This document shows positions 30,904 to 39,871 of a stretch of DNA of 50,440 nt, piece by piece. Both the position numbers and the translations under genes were made by a program. Origin of the DNA: an uncultured Porphyromonadaceae bacterium (lineage in GTDB: Bacteria > Bacteroidota > Bacteroidia > Bacteroidales > Muribaculaceae); contig CANRVB010000003.1 in assembly GCA_947643165.1 (NCBI GenBank), positions 130,020-180,459 of the forward strand, given 5' to 3'. The notes beneath the pieces are model-generated. The model was not told the origin of the DNA and made no database searches. It was given only the letters and a program-made list of their open reading frames with translations. Position 1 is the first letter of the stretch. Each line of letters opens with the position of its first letter.

Positions 30904-32722
30904 TTATAAGTTTACATCTAAAAGCATTCCCGCCCGAAGCCGATCAGATCGATCCACAAGTGTTGTGGCGTCTTCTTCGGCAGGTGAGGCTGTGGATCTG
31001 TCGGGGTATCTGACAGTGGCGGAGTTCAAGCGTTATTTTGAGCTGGTCGATGTGGCGGAGGATGGCGCAGATCCGGTATACATGGTTCACGTTGTGCCTG
31101 CCGGAGGTCTGTCTACAAATGGCACTCTGTCGGCGAATGGTCTTGGCGATGAGCCGGAGGATAGTGCGGGGCTCGATGAGGCGGCGCTAAAAGCTTATCT
31201 CGATCAGTATGGCTACGCAACGCAATCATGGGCAAATAGCACTTTCGCTCCTCTGGGTTCTGCCGGGGGTGGCCTCGATGAGGCCGAACTTGGCGCTTAT
31301 CTTAGTCAGTATGGCTACGCAACGCAGTCATGGGTCAACCAACAGGGCTTTCTAATCTCTCACCAGAGCCTATCCGGCTACGCTACCCAAATATGGGTAA
31401 ATGGTCAAGGTTTCGCTACGCAGACGTGGGTAGCCAATCAGGGCTATCTGACACAACATCAGAGCCTCGCGGGGTACGCTACTGAGACATGGGTTAAAAA
31501 CCAAGACTACATGACCACAACAACTGCGGAGGCGCGGTATGTGACGCTCGGAACTGCGCAGACAATAAGTGGCCAAAAAACATACGGTTCGCTACAGATA
31601 TTTAACGAAGGTATAAAAATTGGCTCTGCGCTACTTACATACGACTCGGTTAATCAGTGTCTAAAGGTCGATAAAGCTTTCAGCTCTGACGATGCACTAT
31701 CAGCTAAAGGTGTTGGCGATGTTCCTGTTTCCGGCGACGGCGGCAATGTAGATCTGTCAAATTATGTTACGCAGAATCAACTGGCAACGTTTTGGGGCGT
31801 GTATGGCGGCTCGGGCTTGTCTATATCTGATAGCAAGCTCTCGCTTGTTAACTCTAACGGCGTGGTGTTGTCTACGATTACTTTGCCTTCGTCCACCAGT
31901 GGTGTCGATGAGGGTGCTGTCTTGGCTTATATAAATTCTTATGCCGGGCAGGAGTTATCCGTATCTGGCAATAAGCTGTCTCTACTTAATGGCTATGGCG
32001 GGTCTATCTCGTCGGTGACGCTGCCGTCCGGTAGTAGTGTGGATCTGTCTGGGTATGCCACGCAGGAGCAGCTTGAGATGTATTATCGCGCGATACCGAT
32101 GTCGGCGGATCTCAGCAACGGTCAAATCAATTTCACCAATACTTTAGGATATAATCTATTCTCAGTAGATGTGTCAAGCCTTGGAGGATCTGCGTCAAAT
32201 ACTTCAGTTGTTTATTTCTCTGGATCATCGACTGGGTCTGCGATCGTCTGCGTCGACTTGTTTGGTTCTAAGACTATCGGCTTGCTTGGATCTCTGACAA
32301 AATATAACACGTCTGCTACTGTCAATCTCGGCACTTCCGCGCGTCCTCTCGACGCTGCTTATTTCGCGTCTGTGACGGCTACATCGGTGACGCAGACATC
32401 GGATATGAGATACAAGGAGGTGATTGCGGATCTGCCGCTGGCTATCGAGCAGATAGCCGATGCTCCGATATTTCAATTTGTATATACTGATGGCGATTCG
32501 ACGTTACACGCGGGCACGTCCGCGCAGTATTGGCAGACGGTTTTACCGGAGGTGATACATGGTTATGAGGATGATAAATTAACAATGGAGTACGGTACTG
32601 CCGCGCTCATGGCGGGCGTTGTCAACGCCCGCGAGGTGATCAAGTTGCGTGGCGAGGTGGCCAGACTGACAGCTATTGTCGAGCAATTAACAATAAAGGA
32701 GGTGACTGATGACAACGATTGA
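30896..32722 (+). CDS. Tail fibre with C-terminal S74 chaperone domain
   Basis: 608 aa. Residues 95-210 contain repeats of the form YGYATQSWVNQQGF / LSGYATQIWVNGQGF, a repetitive fibre shaft. The C-terminal 100 residues (TSDMRYKEVIADLPLAIEQI, then WQTVLPEVIHGYEDDKLTMEYG, ending in a coiled coil EVIKLRGEVARLTAIVEQL) are an intramolecular chaperone of peptidase family S74, which trimerises and cleaves itself off; the S of TSDMR and the K of YKEV are in the expected places. A second receptor-binding fibre besides the DGR target. Confidence 0.85.
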   Translation: MANYKFTSKSIPARSRSDRSTSVVASSSAGEAVDLSGYLTVAEFKRYFELVDVAEDGADPVYMVHVVPAGGLSTNGTLSANGLGDEPEDSAGLDEAALKAYLDQYGYATQSWANSTFAPLGSAGGGLDEAELGAYLSQYGYATQSWVNQQGFLISHQSLSGYATQIWVNGQGFATQTWVANQGYLTQHQSLAGYATETWVKNQDYMTTTTAEARYVTLGTAQTISGQKTYGSLQIFNEGIKIGSALLTYDSVNQCLKVDKAFSSDDALSAKGVGDVPVSGDGGNVDLSNYVTQNQLATFWGVYGGSGLSISDSKLSLVNSNGVVLSTITLPSSTSGVDEGAVLAYINSYAGQELSVSGNKLSLLNGYGGSISSVTLPSGSSVDLSGYATQEQLEMYYRAIPMSADLSNGQINFTNTLGYNLFSVDVSSLGGSASNTSVVYFSGSSTGSAIVCVDLFGSKTIGLLGSLTKYNTSATVNLGTSARPLDAAYFASVTATSVTQTSDMRYKEVIADLPLAIEQIADAPIFQFVYTDGDSTLHAGTSAQYWQTVLPEVIHGYEDDKLTMEYGTAALMAGVVNAREVIKLRGEVARLTAIVEQLTIKEVTDDND

Positions 32723-33920
32723 TAAGAATAAGCCTATCCGCGTCGAGACTCCTTACGCGGTGCTTGGGAAGCGTCCGACAGTGCGCTACGATGTGGCGGC
32801 ACCGGCTCAGCTATGCGCGGATGATATTAACATCTGGGCTAAATATAAACCTGTGATCGCTGTGCCTGACACGCCTCGTGCGTTGACGGATGAGCAGCGC
32901 AAAGCCGTCAATTATGGTCTTGTGTGCAGCGCTGACGCTGCTGCAGGTGTGCCGCTCGCCTCTGCTTATCAGCTTGGCAATATTGTGTGGTCTTACGCCG
33001 CACCGACGGAGACTGTCTTTAAGCGTCTTACTGATTGGCTTGGCTATGAGCCTGACGCTGTGCCTCCTGTCAGCCCGCTAAAGGATATTGTGATTTACTC
33101 GACTGATTCGGAGTTGATCACTACTCCGCTGTCGACGCAGGTACAGACCGAAAACAATCTGCGTCTGTCGGATTTTGATTATCTCGCGGGTAAATATCTC
33201 TGCCTGGTGATCATCAACGCCGACACAAATGCGGTTTTGGCCGCGATCACGTCAACCGCTACACTCGACAATGGTGCGACGTCTGTTGTCTATCCGATCA
33301 GCAGCGGCCAATCGGTGGGCGATCTGCAATTCCCTGCTGTCCGCAATAAAAAGTACATTCTCTGTGCGGCGGATCAGCAGCGGCTATCGCCGTCGGCGGC
33401 GATATCGCCCCGGCTTTATGCGCTACCGTCGGCTGTGCCTCTGATTGCCGGTTTTGCCTACTCAGCGGCTTCGCCCTGGCGGTTTACGTTTACAGGTGTA
33501 TCGGCTACGAATCGCCGATACCCTCTAAGCCTTTCCCTATATCAGCTCGTAGAGGTTGGCGCGACGCCTAATTATTTTCAGGTAAGCAACGGTTTTTGGC
33601 TTTATTGCACGGTTGAAAACCGGACCACATCGCAACAGACGTTAAGGCCGACTGACATACGGCTCCGCGCTGCTTACAATCTTTCCGGCAACGAAGTGAA
33701 TTTTGCTCCGTCGGCGTTTCATTCGCCGGGAGATACAACGGCGCAGACGGCTATTGTAATCGCTCCCGGGGATAGTGTTGATATATGTTTCAATGCTTAT
33801 GGCGCGGCGGTAAGCGGTGGCGTAACAAACAACAATATCATGTTTTCGGCTGATGTCTATTTCGTTCGCGAGAACAACAACGCCGCTTCCGGTGGCGTGT
33901 CTCTATACATTAAGTATTAA
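32709..33920 (+). CDS. Tail-associated structural protein, function unknown
   Basis: 403 aa, not recognised. It starts within the S74 fibre gene (14-base overlap). It is rich in Ala, Ser, Thr and aromatic residues with beta-strand character, for instance FQVSNGFWLYCTVENRTTSQ and the ending ASGGVSLYIKY. An accessory fibre or fibre-tip adhesin is the likely class. Confidence 0.6.
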   Translation: MTTIDKNKPIRVETPYAVLGKRPTVRYDVAAPAQLCADDINIWAKYKPVIAVPDTPRALTDEQRKAVNYGLVCSADAAAGVPLASAYQLGNIVWSYAAPTETVFKRLTDWLGYEPDAVPPVSPLKDIVIYSTDSELITTPLSTQVQTENNLRLSDFDYLAGKYLCLVIINADTNAVLAAITSTATLDNGATSVVYPISSGQSVGDLQFPAVRNKKYILCAADQQRLSPSAAISPRLYALPSAVPLIAGFAYSAASPWRFTFTGVSATNRRYPLSLSLYQLVEVGATPNYFQVSNGFWLYCTVENRTTSQQTLRPTDIRLRAAYNLSGNEVNFAPSAFHSPGDTTAQTAIVIAPGDSVDICFNAYGAAVSGGVTNNNIMFSADVYFVRENNNAASGGVSLYIKY

Positions 33921-33955
33921 ACAGCATTTAAATAACCCTTAACAACTGATCAGTT

Positions 33956-34252
33956 ATGAATAAATCAATCATCAAGGAGATTAAACAGGTAAGTCGTACA
34001 ATTCAAGTTGACAATAGTCTCGACGCGGAGAGAGAGGTTGCCGTTGCGGCCAATGTGCAGTTTGTCGGCGAAACGGTTTCGTCTATCACCAATGGCGTTG
34101 TTTCGACGCTCGATGGTAAGCCGTTGGCTGAGTTTGGCGAGTGGCAGAATGGTCGTACAAACGTGACTTTTGTCAACGGTTCGGGTACTCCTCGCGCTAC
34201 CGTTCTCAGCTATATCGATGCTTTCTGCGAGGATATAAACTCTCCTGAGTGA
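33956..34252 (+). CDS. Small structural-region protein, function unknown
   Basis: 98 aa, not recognised. Between two large tail genes. Starts MNKSIIKEIKQVSRTIQVDN and is otherwise soluble. It could be an adaptor or assembly factor of the DGR-diversified fibre that follows 19 bases later; no motif supports this. Confidence 0.55.
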   Translation: MNKSIIKEIKQVSRTIQVDNSLDAEREVAVAANVQFVGETVSSITNGVVSTLDGKPLAEFGEWQNGRTNVTFVNGSGTPRATVLSYIDAFCEDINSPE

Positions 34253-34271
34253 CTATTAAATCAGACATGCT

Positions 34272-37200
34272 ATGCAGCTCAACAGAAATAACGATCTTGA
34301 TTTTATCCTCACTCTGAGGGATGCGGAGGGCCGGGATGTTGGCTTCCCGGCGTGGGACTGGACGGCTAAGTTTTATACCAATTGGATTGATAATGCCGCC
34401 GAGGCAAGCTCTATCGGAGGTAAGTTGTACAATTGCTTCAATGATGATAGCCGCATACACGTTGTGATCAATAATCACAAGCTTGACGCGGGGAAACTGC
34501 GCGTCAAGTTCACCGCGCATATACCTAACGATATTTATCCCGATGGCGAGCAGCGGGTTGTAGTCGCCGAGATCTCAGGGCTTGACCTGGTGGCCGGTAC
34601 CGGAGATATACCGACAGCGGCAGAAATAGCATTACAGTTGCCATTTGTGAAAATCGCGTTTGAGGATCTGACGGATGAGCAAAAAGCGGAGCTGCAGAAA
34701 CCGGCTGTCGAGGCTGCGGCGGAGGCTAAAGAGGCTGCGCAGAATGCCAATAATGCGGCTGTTGCCGCTACAGCCACGGAAAAGCTCGTTGGTCAGGCTG
34801 CTGAGCGAGCAGAGAAGGCTCTGCAGTCTGCTGCAGAGGCTCAGGAGCAGGCCGAGTCGGCGGCCACTCGCGCCGAGGAGGGTGCGGAAGCAGCGAAAGC
34901 TGCCGTGGTGGCGTCTGATGAGCTTAATAAGAAGATAACAGCTGCTGAGGCTGAGCGTGTGACCGCCGAAGAGGAGAGAGTAACAGCCGAGCAGCAGCGT
35001 ATCGCCGCGGAAAATAGCCGTGCGACTGCTGAAAATGACAGATCCGATAATGAAACATCGCGCTCTGATGCGGAGCAGCAACGCGTAAATGCGGAGAAAT
35101 CCAGAGTAACGGCGGAGAATCAACGAAGCGAGAATGAGTCTGAGCGTCGCACTGCCGAAACGTCAAGGTCTACAGCGGAGTCTGGCCGAGCTGAATCTGA
35201 ACGCCAGCGCGTCGCTGCAGAGTCTGGCCGTACGACTGCGGAATCGGCCAGAGATACTGCTGAGGCTGATCGCGTGGCTGCGGAAAAGGCGCGGGCTACA
35301 GCGGAAACGACTCGCGAGCAAGCGGAGTTAAAAAGATCAACTGCCGAGGGTGGCCGCGTGTTTGCGGAAAAGGAGAGGGCTGCTGCGGAAGCTGCCCGTG
35401 AAGAGCGGGTTGAAACAGCCGAAACGGCGGCTACCACGGCGACCAATGCGGCCGGCTCTGCCGCTAACAGCGCTGCCAGTGCAAATGAATCCGCCAATGC
35501 TTCCGCGCAGTCTGCTCAAGCGGCTCGCGTGGCTGCTGAGTCGGCTGCCAAAACGGCTGATGATCTGCGCGATGATGTTGACGGCAAGGTTTCCAAAGCC
35601 GGTGATACGATGACGGGAAATCTGTCAATGCCGCAGGTGGAGTCGACCGCGCCGCAAGGAACTGCGCCGATGACCGTTAAATCGAATACGATGGTCAAGG
35701 GACTTAATGCTGAGATGGTGGGAGGCAGGACTGTTTCGGAACTGCCGGAGATCGTCAGGTTGTTTGATAAAAATGACTACGACTACGTGGCTGTGTTGCT
35801 GTGTAGCGCTGAGACTAAAGATATTGGCTTTATGAGGCTCTCTGGCAAACTTTACACATCGCACACAGCGAGTAGCCGTTATCAGGCTGCCGACTCGGAT
35901 CTGTGGTATTCTCGATGGGCTACTGACGGATATAACCGTCGCTTTTATATGGAGACATATGGATTAGATGTCATGTGGAAGATTGCAGAAGTGACGTATG
36001 AGGGCAAAAAATGGTATGCTTTGCTGCATACTAACATAAATGCCACTGTTGGTTGGTTTATGGGTTCGCGTGAGAATGCCGCTCTGACCGCTATCAAGTA
36101 TTTTAATGCCCGTAACAATACTGTACTTGATGAGGAGATCTACAACTCTATTGTTGATCTGAGCGATCAGATTCAGTACAAGAAGAGTATAAGCGATATA
36201 CGCGATCGCCTCGACCTCGTCGAATCTGATCTTGGCCTGGCGATGAGCACGGCTGCTGGGCAATACTGCGTCGGCGCATGGGATCCGAATAATCTCGCGC
36301 CGGAAGCTACTGAGACTCGCGGCAACAAGGAGATGCTCAACGATCTGGCGTGGTGGTTGATCGACGCGACAGCGGCGGCTGAGGCCGATGACCCGCATGT
36401 TCTGCGTCCTGAACTTGAACTTAATCCAACCAATCTGCTGCGCACTGTTGATGGTGGTTTTGCTCCTGTTGTGGGTATCACCGAAGCTCAACGCGCCGAG
36501 TGTGATGTTGTGCTGTATCTCGACTCTGAGGCTTCGCAGCTTTATTGTGAGGCCGGGAGTTTTGACCCGGAGGCGTTTTATAACGAGCATGGTGTCGATA
36601 CTCCGCTGTATGATGCTGAGGGTAATGCGGTGCGCGTTCTGCGCCCGTGGGAAACTACGGAAACTAAATATACCGTCGGTGTATCTTTCCGTGATAAGGT
36701 GTATCTGCTTGATAACAAGATCGGCAATTCCGGCAAGCGCTGGGCGGGCTTATTCAAGAAGCCTGTTGTATGGGATGGCATAGAGTTAACGGAGGTTGAC
36801 GCTTTGCCGCCAACGGCCTTTTCGCCCGCGCAATTTACCACTCGCGGAGGTAAGGCGCGATGCTTCTTCTATGACTATGCTGGCGAAACATACTGTATTT
36901 CTGGCAATGGGTTGGCCGGCTGCACGATGTTCCGCAATGGCAAGACTTATCCGCGCACAGTTGACGTCACTCAGGTATCAGCTATGGATTTTTGTCGCGG
37001 GGAAAATGAGGCGCCTACCGCTTCATATCCACGCGCCGAGGGTGGCTACCACGCGATGAATGCACTCACTGTTGCCTGTGAGGTTGCCAACGGCACAAAA
37101 TATCTGCATGATCCGCTGCTGTTTGGCTCTGGCATTTCCGCTAATAATACATGTAACAGTGAGGCTACATGGCTCGCCAATGGCGGCGTACGCTATCGCG

Positions 37201-38132
37201 TTGACGGCTCTGATGCGTGGACGTACCAAACATGGGGTGTAACCCCCACTAACGTTGCATATAACGCCAACGGTACTAAAACATATTGGTTTAATATGTT
37301 ATCCCAGGAGTATCCGCTTGAGCAATGTATGGAAAGCCAGATGGCGATGTCTTACGCTAACGAGATTGGTATTGCAGAAGGTGAGCGCTTTGAGTTTTAT
37401 GGTGGCACGTATTGGTATCAGCGTGTTCCGGGTGCATCAGGGAAGCAACTCAATGCGCGTGTGTACAAGCTCATGACAACGACTCTTAGCGCGTTTGACG
37501 TTGACGGCAATGCGCAGGAGGTTGATGTCGAGGTGGTATTGCGGTTCTCGCTCTACTCCGGATGTACGAGGGTTGGAGGCAATTGGGCTTACTGCGGCGG
37601 CGGCCTTGAGATTGTCGGCGATTATGATCATGACCAGACGGTTGATAGATACAATTTCCCGGTCAAGATTTACGTCGAGGCGGATCAGACGAAGTGGCAC
37701 TACGAAAAAACTACCAATAAAGTTGCCGGCGGTGATTTTGACTTCGAAAACGATTACAAACTGATCTACGCTGGCAAGACGCCTGCGAATGGTTATTCGC
37801 GCGAGCGCTTGTCTGGTGCGCCATATTCGCTGAGAATCGGTGGCGGATTATCTACCGGAGAGTGTTTTTATGACTACTCTAATACCTATTGGGGGACGGC
37901 TATTGGTAATCGCTGCAGGATTGGCTCGCGTTTCTGCGGTTATGCTAATTATGGCACTTGCTCTCCGCGCTTCGTCCATCGTTACTACGGGGTTGCTCAT
38001 GCTACCCGCACTTATGGTGGTTTTGCTCAGGTTTTGATAAAGCCGCAGGCAAAAAGGAGGCTGCAAGCCGGCGGGCACAGTGCAACGGCCGTGGCCGCCG
38101 CGCCAGGCGAAGGTATTGAAGCGCCGTCGTAA
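34272..38132 (+). CDS. DGR-diversified receptor-binding tail protein
   Basis: 1286 aa. N-terminus (residues 1-130, NDLDFILTLRDAEGRDV and PDGEQRVVVAEISG) is a BppU-like virion attachment domain. Residues about 140-430 are a long Ala/Glu/Arg coiled coil with TAExERxxAExxR repeats. Then GDTMTGNLSMP, a beta-rich middle, and a C-terminal C-type-lectin-like part whose last module (residues 1217-1254, GSRFCGYANYGTCSPRF and onward) is encoded by the variable repeat 37921-38034. The frame continues 32 residues past it because of one extra T; the extension LIKPQAKRRLQAGG and so on looks non-native. Confidence 0.9.
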   Translation: MQLNRNNDLDFILTLRDAEGRDVGFPAWDWTAKFYTNWIDNAAEASSIGGKLYNCFNDDSRIHVVINNHKLDAGKLRVKFTAHIPNDIYPDGEQRVVVAEISGLDLVAGTGDIPTAAEIALQLPFVKIAFEDLTDEQKAELQKPAVEAAAEAKEAAQNANNAAVAATATEKLVGQAAERAEKALQSAAEAQEQAESAATRAEEGAEAAKAAVVASDELNKKITAAEAERVTAEEERVTAEQQRIAAENSRATAENDRSDNETSRSDAEQQRVNAEKSRVTAENQRSENESERRTAETSRSTAESGRAESERQRVAAESGRTTAESARDTAEADRVAAEKARATAETTREQAELKRSTAEGGRVFAEKERAAAEAAREERVETAETAATTATNAAGSAANSAASANESANASAQSAQAARVAAESAAKTADDLRDDVDGKVSKAGDTMTGNLSMPQVESTAPQGTAPMTVKSNTMVKGLNAEMVGGRTVSELPEIVRLFDKNDYDYVAVLLCSAETKDIGFMRLSGKLYTSHTASSRYQAADSDLWYSRWATDGYNRRFYMETYGLDVMWKIAEVTYEGKKWYALLHTNINATVGWFMGSRENAALTAIKYFNARNNTVLDEEIYNSIVDLSDQIQYKKSISDIRDRLDLVESDLGLAMSTAAGQYCVGAWDPNNLAPEATETRGNKEMLNDLAWWLIDATAAAEADDPHVLRPELELNPTNLLRTVDGGFAPVVGITEAQRAECDVVLYLDSEASQLYCEAGSFDPEAFYNEHGVDTPLYDAEGNAVRVLRPWETTETKYTVGVSFRDKVYLLDNKIGNSGKRWAGLFKKPVVWDGIELTEVDALPPTAFSPAQFTTRGGKARCFFYDYAGETYCISGNGLAGCTMFRNGKTYPRTVDVTQVSAMDFCRGENEAPTASYPRAEGGYHAMNALTVACEVANGTKYLHDPLLFGSGISANNTCNSEATWLANGGVRYRVDGSDAWTYQTWGVTPTNVAYNANGTKTYWFNMLSQEYPLEQCMESQMAMSYANEIGIAEGERFEFYGGTYWYQRVPGASGKQLNARVYKLMTTTLSAFDVDGNAQEVDVEVVLRFSLYSGCTRVGGNWAYCGGGLEIVGDYDHDQTVDRYNFPVKIYVEADQTKWHYEKTTNKVAGGDFDFENDYKLIYAGKTPANGYSRERLSGAPYSLRIGGGLSTGECFYDYSNTYWGTAIGNRCRIGSRFCGYANYGTCSPRFVHRYYGVAHATRTYGGFAQVLIKPQAKRRLQAGGHSATAVAAAPGEGIEAPS
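37921..38034 (+). repeat. DGR variable repeat (VR)
   Basis: Aligns without gaps over 114 bases to the template at 38232-38345. The 12 differences are at repeat positions 21, 30, 37, 52, 57, 63, 66, 78, 85, 91, 108 and 111; in every case the template has A and the VR has T, C or G. All other 102 bases are identical. Twelve of the fourteen adenine-containing codons are changed (10 Asn, 2 Tyr, 1 Lys, 1 Ile in the template). Confidence 0.98.
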
Positions 38133-38202
38133 CGGCGCGGTGCTATAAAATCCAACCGTCCACCGTCAAGATCGGCATCGGGACCGATCCTCCGAAACGG
38201 TG
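38121..38202 (+). other. Structured stretch between VR and TR
   Basis: GCGCCGT-CGTA-ACGGCGC (38121-38138) is a perfect hairpin at the end of the target ORF. It is followed by a nested structure: CACCGT (38161-38166) with ACGGTG (38197-38202) enclosing GATCGG-CATCGGGA-CCGATC (38170-38189). Neither has a U-tract. They may be 5' parts of the DGR template RNA or cruciform elements that mark the VR side for mutagenic homing. Confidence 0.5.
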
Positions 38203-38231
38203 AGGGCTGGTTGAAATAGCGGTCGCATTTC

Positions 38232-38345
38232 TTGGCTCGCGTTTCTGCGGTAATGCTAATAATGGCAATTGCTCTCCGCGCTACGTCAATCGTAACAACG
38301 GGGTTGCTAATGCTAACCGCAATTATGGTGGTTTTGCTAAGATTT
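38232..38345 (+). repeat. DGR template repeat (TR)
   Basis: Non-coding donor copy, same strand as VR and RT. It contains 25 adenines, nearly all in AAT/AAC codons if read in the VR frame (NANNGNC, YVNRNNGVANANRNY), as is typical for DGR templates. Read in that frame it ends GGFAKI followed by TGA at 38345-38347. It lies 162 bases before the RT start. Confidence 0.97.
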
Positions 38346-38461
38346 GAGCTGAAAAAATAATCTAAACCCATAAGCAAAGAGATGTGATCGCGGATAGAAA
38401 CTCCAAATTATTACAAGACAAAGCCACTGAGCTATCTACGGAGGTAGACGCGGAGAGTGGC

Positions 38462-38475
38462 AGACCAAACGGTCT
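38462..38475 (+). terminator. Short hairpin between TR and RT
   Basis: AGACC-AAAC-GGTCT followed by TTATT. It could mark the 3' end or a fold of the template RNA, whose spacer would then be about 117-130 nt, similar to known DGR RNAs. The stem is short, so termination is weak at best. A second small hairpin, TCTAC-GGAG-GTAGA, lies just before it. Confidence 0.35.
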
Positions 38476-38507
38476 TTATTACTCAAACCTGATTATTAAC
38501 AAGTCGC

Positions 38508-39860
38508 ATGATTGCAAACTTGAATGACATATACAGCGCTATCTGGAGCGCGGCGGCCTCGCGGACGTCGCGTCCGGATGTGGTGCGCTTTACCGGTTCT
38601 GTCGAGGCTAATGCCCGGGAAATGTATGGCGATCTGTTGTCGGGCGCGTACGTGCTTAAGGTACATTACGACGAGATGGAGATCATCAACGTCAACGGAA
38701 AGCGTCGTAAGATACTTTGTCCGGATTTTTATACGTTGGCGCTTCAGCATCTCGCTGTTACGAAGATCGCGCCGCTGTACGCTGCTGTTGATCCGTTTGT
38801 CGGCCTAAACTGCAAAAAGGGCTGTGGCGTCAACGCTAAAAGCCGTAAAGGTAGCGTTATCAAGCGACTCAAACATATATTTTATGACTGTCGAGATCTG
38901 AATTACAACCTTGTTTTGGATCAGCGGAAATGCTATGATCACATAACCCCGAAGGTATTCCGTCGCGCTCTGAAAAACATCACATCTGACCGTGAGCTGA
39001 TTGATTTCTGCGTCAACATCGCTTTCGTTGGCCGCAAGTTCCCAATCGGGACTCCGACGAGCCCGTTGGCTCATCATATCATCATGCTCGATCACGATTT
39101 GCTGATGAGGCGCATGACGCGTCATTGTGTACGCTATGCGGATGACAACTTTTTGGCTTTTGCGACTAAGGAGGAGGCTAACGCAGCCAAGTGGCGTATC
39201 ATCAATTATTGGTGGTATGTCTATGAGATCAGGGCGAAGCGTCATACGGCCAGAATCAGGCCGTTTACTGAGCCTCTTGACTTCTGCGGGTATGTTTTCC
39301 ATCGTAATCCCGGTAAGGGTGTGCATGATCACAACAAGGGTTATGTGGCGTTGCGCCCGGCGATCGCCCGCAGGGCGCAGACAAGACCAACCGACAAGTC
39401 TTATCCGAGTTATTTTGGCATGGCAAAGCAGGCTGATTGTTTTGGCATGCTTAAACACATTGAACAGCGTATGAATTTAAAAGCTCTGACCGACAAAATC
39501 AAGATCAACCGCGCGCTTGACGCCCCTAACATCACTGTAAAGGAGCTCGCTGACAGCGGTGTTGTATTCGCGATTCATGATTATGAGATCCGCTATGATG
39601 AGAAAAGCGGGGCTGCCAACTGGATCAAGTGCCTTATAAGCTTTCCCTCGGAGCGGCGTAATGGACGCCGCGAGATGCGGGAGTTTCACGGCGATTTGAC
39701 CAATATCATAAAATATCATCTGATGCTTGAAGATGCTTTTGGCAAGGGTGAGTTCCTGCCGCTGACTCAGGTAAGGATGATCTTTGCCTGCGGCTACATC
39801 TACGAGGGATCAACCAACATGATCACGGAGATAGATGATGATGAGATGTATAACAATTAA
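38508..39860 (+). CDS. DGR reverse transcriptase with C-terminal extension
   Basis: 450 aa. RT motifs: NYNLVLDQRKCYDHI (D138), FPIGTPTSPLAHH (residues 178-190), RYADDNFLAFA (YADD 210-213), LDFCGYVFHR, and SYFGMAKQADCFGMLKHI, which is usual near the end of DGR RTs. It copies TR RNA into cDNA with errors at adenines. The motif IGTPTSP ends in P, while DGR enzymes normally have IGxxxSQ. Residues about 340-435 (ITVKELADSGVVFAIHDYEI, FHGDLTNIIKYHLMLED) form an extra domain that may bind single-stranded nucleic acid; that is inference. No avd gene is recognisable nearby. Confidence 0.93.
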   Translation: MIANLNDIYSAIWSAAASRTSRPDVVRFTGSVEANAREMYGDLLSGAYVLKVHYDEMEIINVNGKRRKILCPDFYTLALQHLAVTKIAPLYAAVDPFVGLNCKKGCGVNAKSRKGSVIKRLKHIFYDCRDLNYNLVLDQRKCYDHITPKVFRRALKNITSDRELIDFCVNIAFVGRKFPIGTPTSPLAHHIIMLDHDLLMRRMTRHCVRYADDNFLAFATKEEANAAKWRIINYWWYVYEIRAKRHTARIRPFTEPLDFCGYVFHRNPGKGVHDHNKGYVALRPAIARRAQTRPTDKSYPSYFGMAKQADCFGMLKHIEQRMNLKALTDKIKINRALDAPNITVKELADSGVVFAIHDYEIRYDEKSGAANWIKCLISFPSERRNGRREMREFHGDLTNIIKYHLMLEDAFGKGEFLPLTQVRMIFACGYIYEGSTNMITEIDDDEMYNN

Positions 39861-39871
39861 TCAAAACTTTT

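Noticed and set aside
38508..39860. Reverse transcriptase as a retron or group II intron
   Set aside because: No msr/msd or intron structure is present, while the TR/VR pair with adenine-only changes identifies a DGR.
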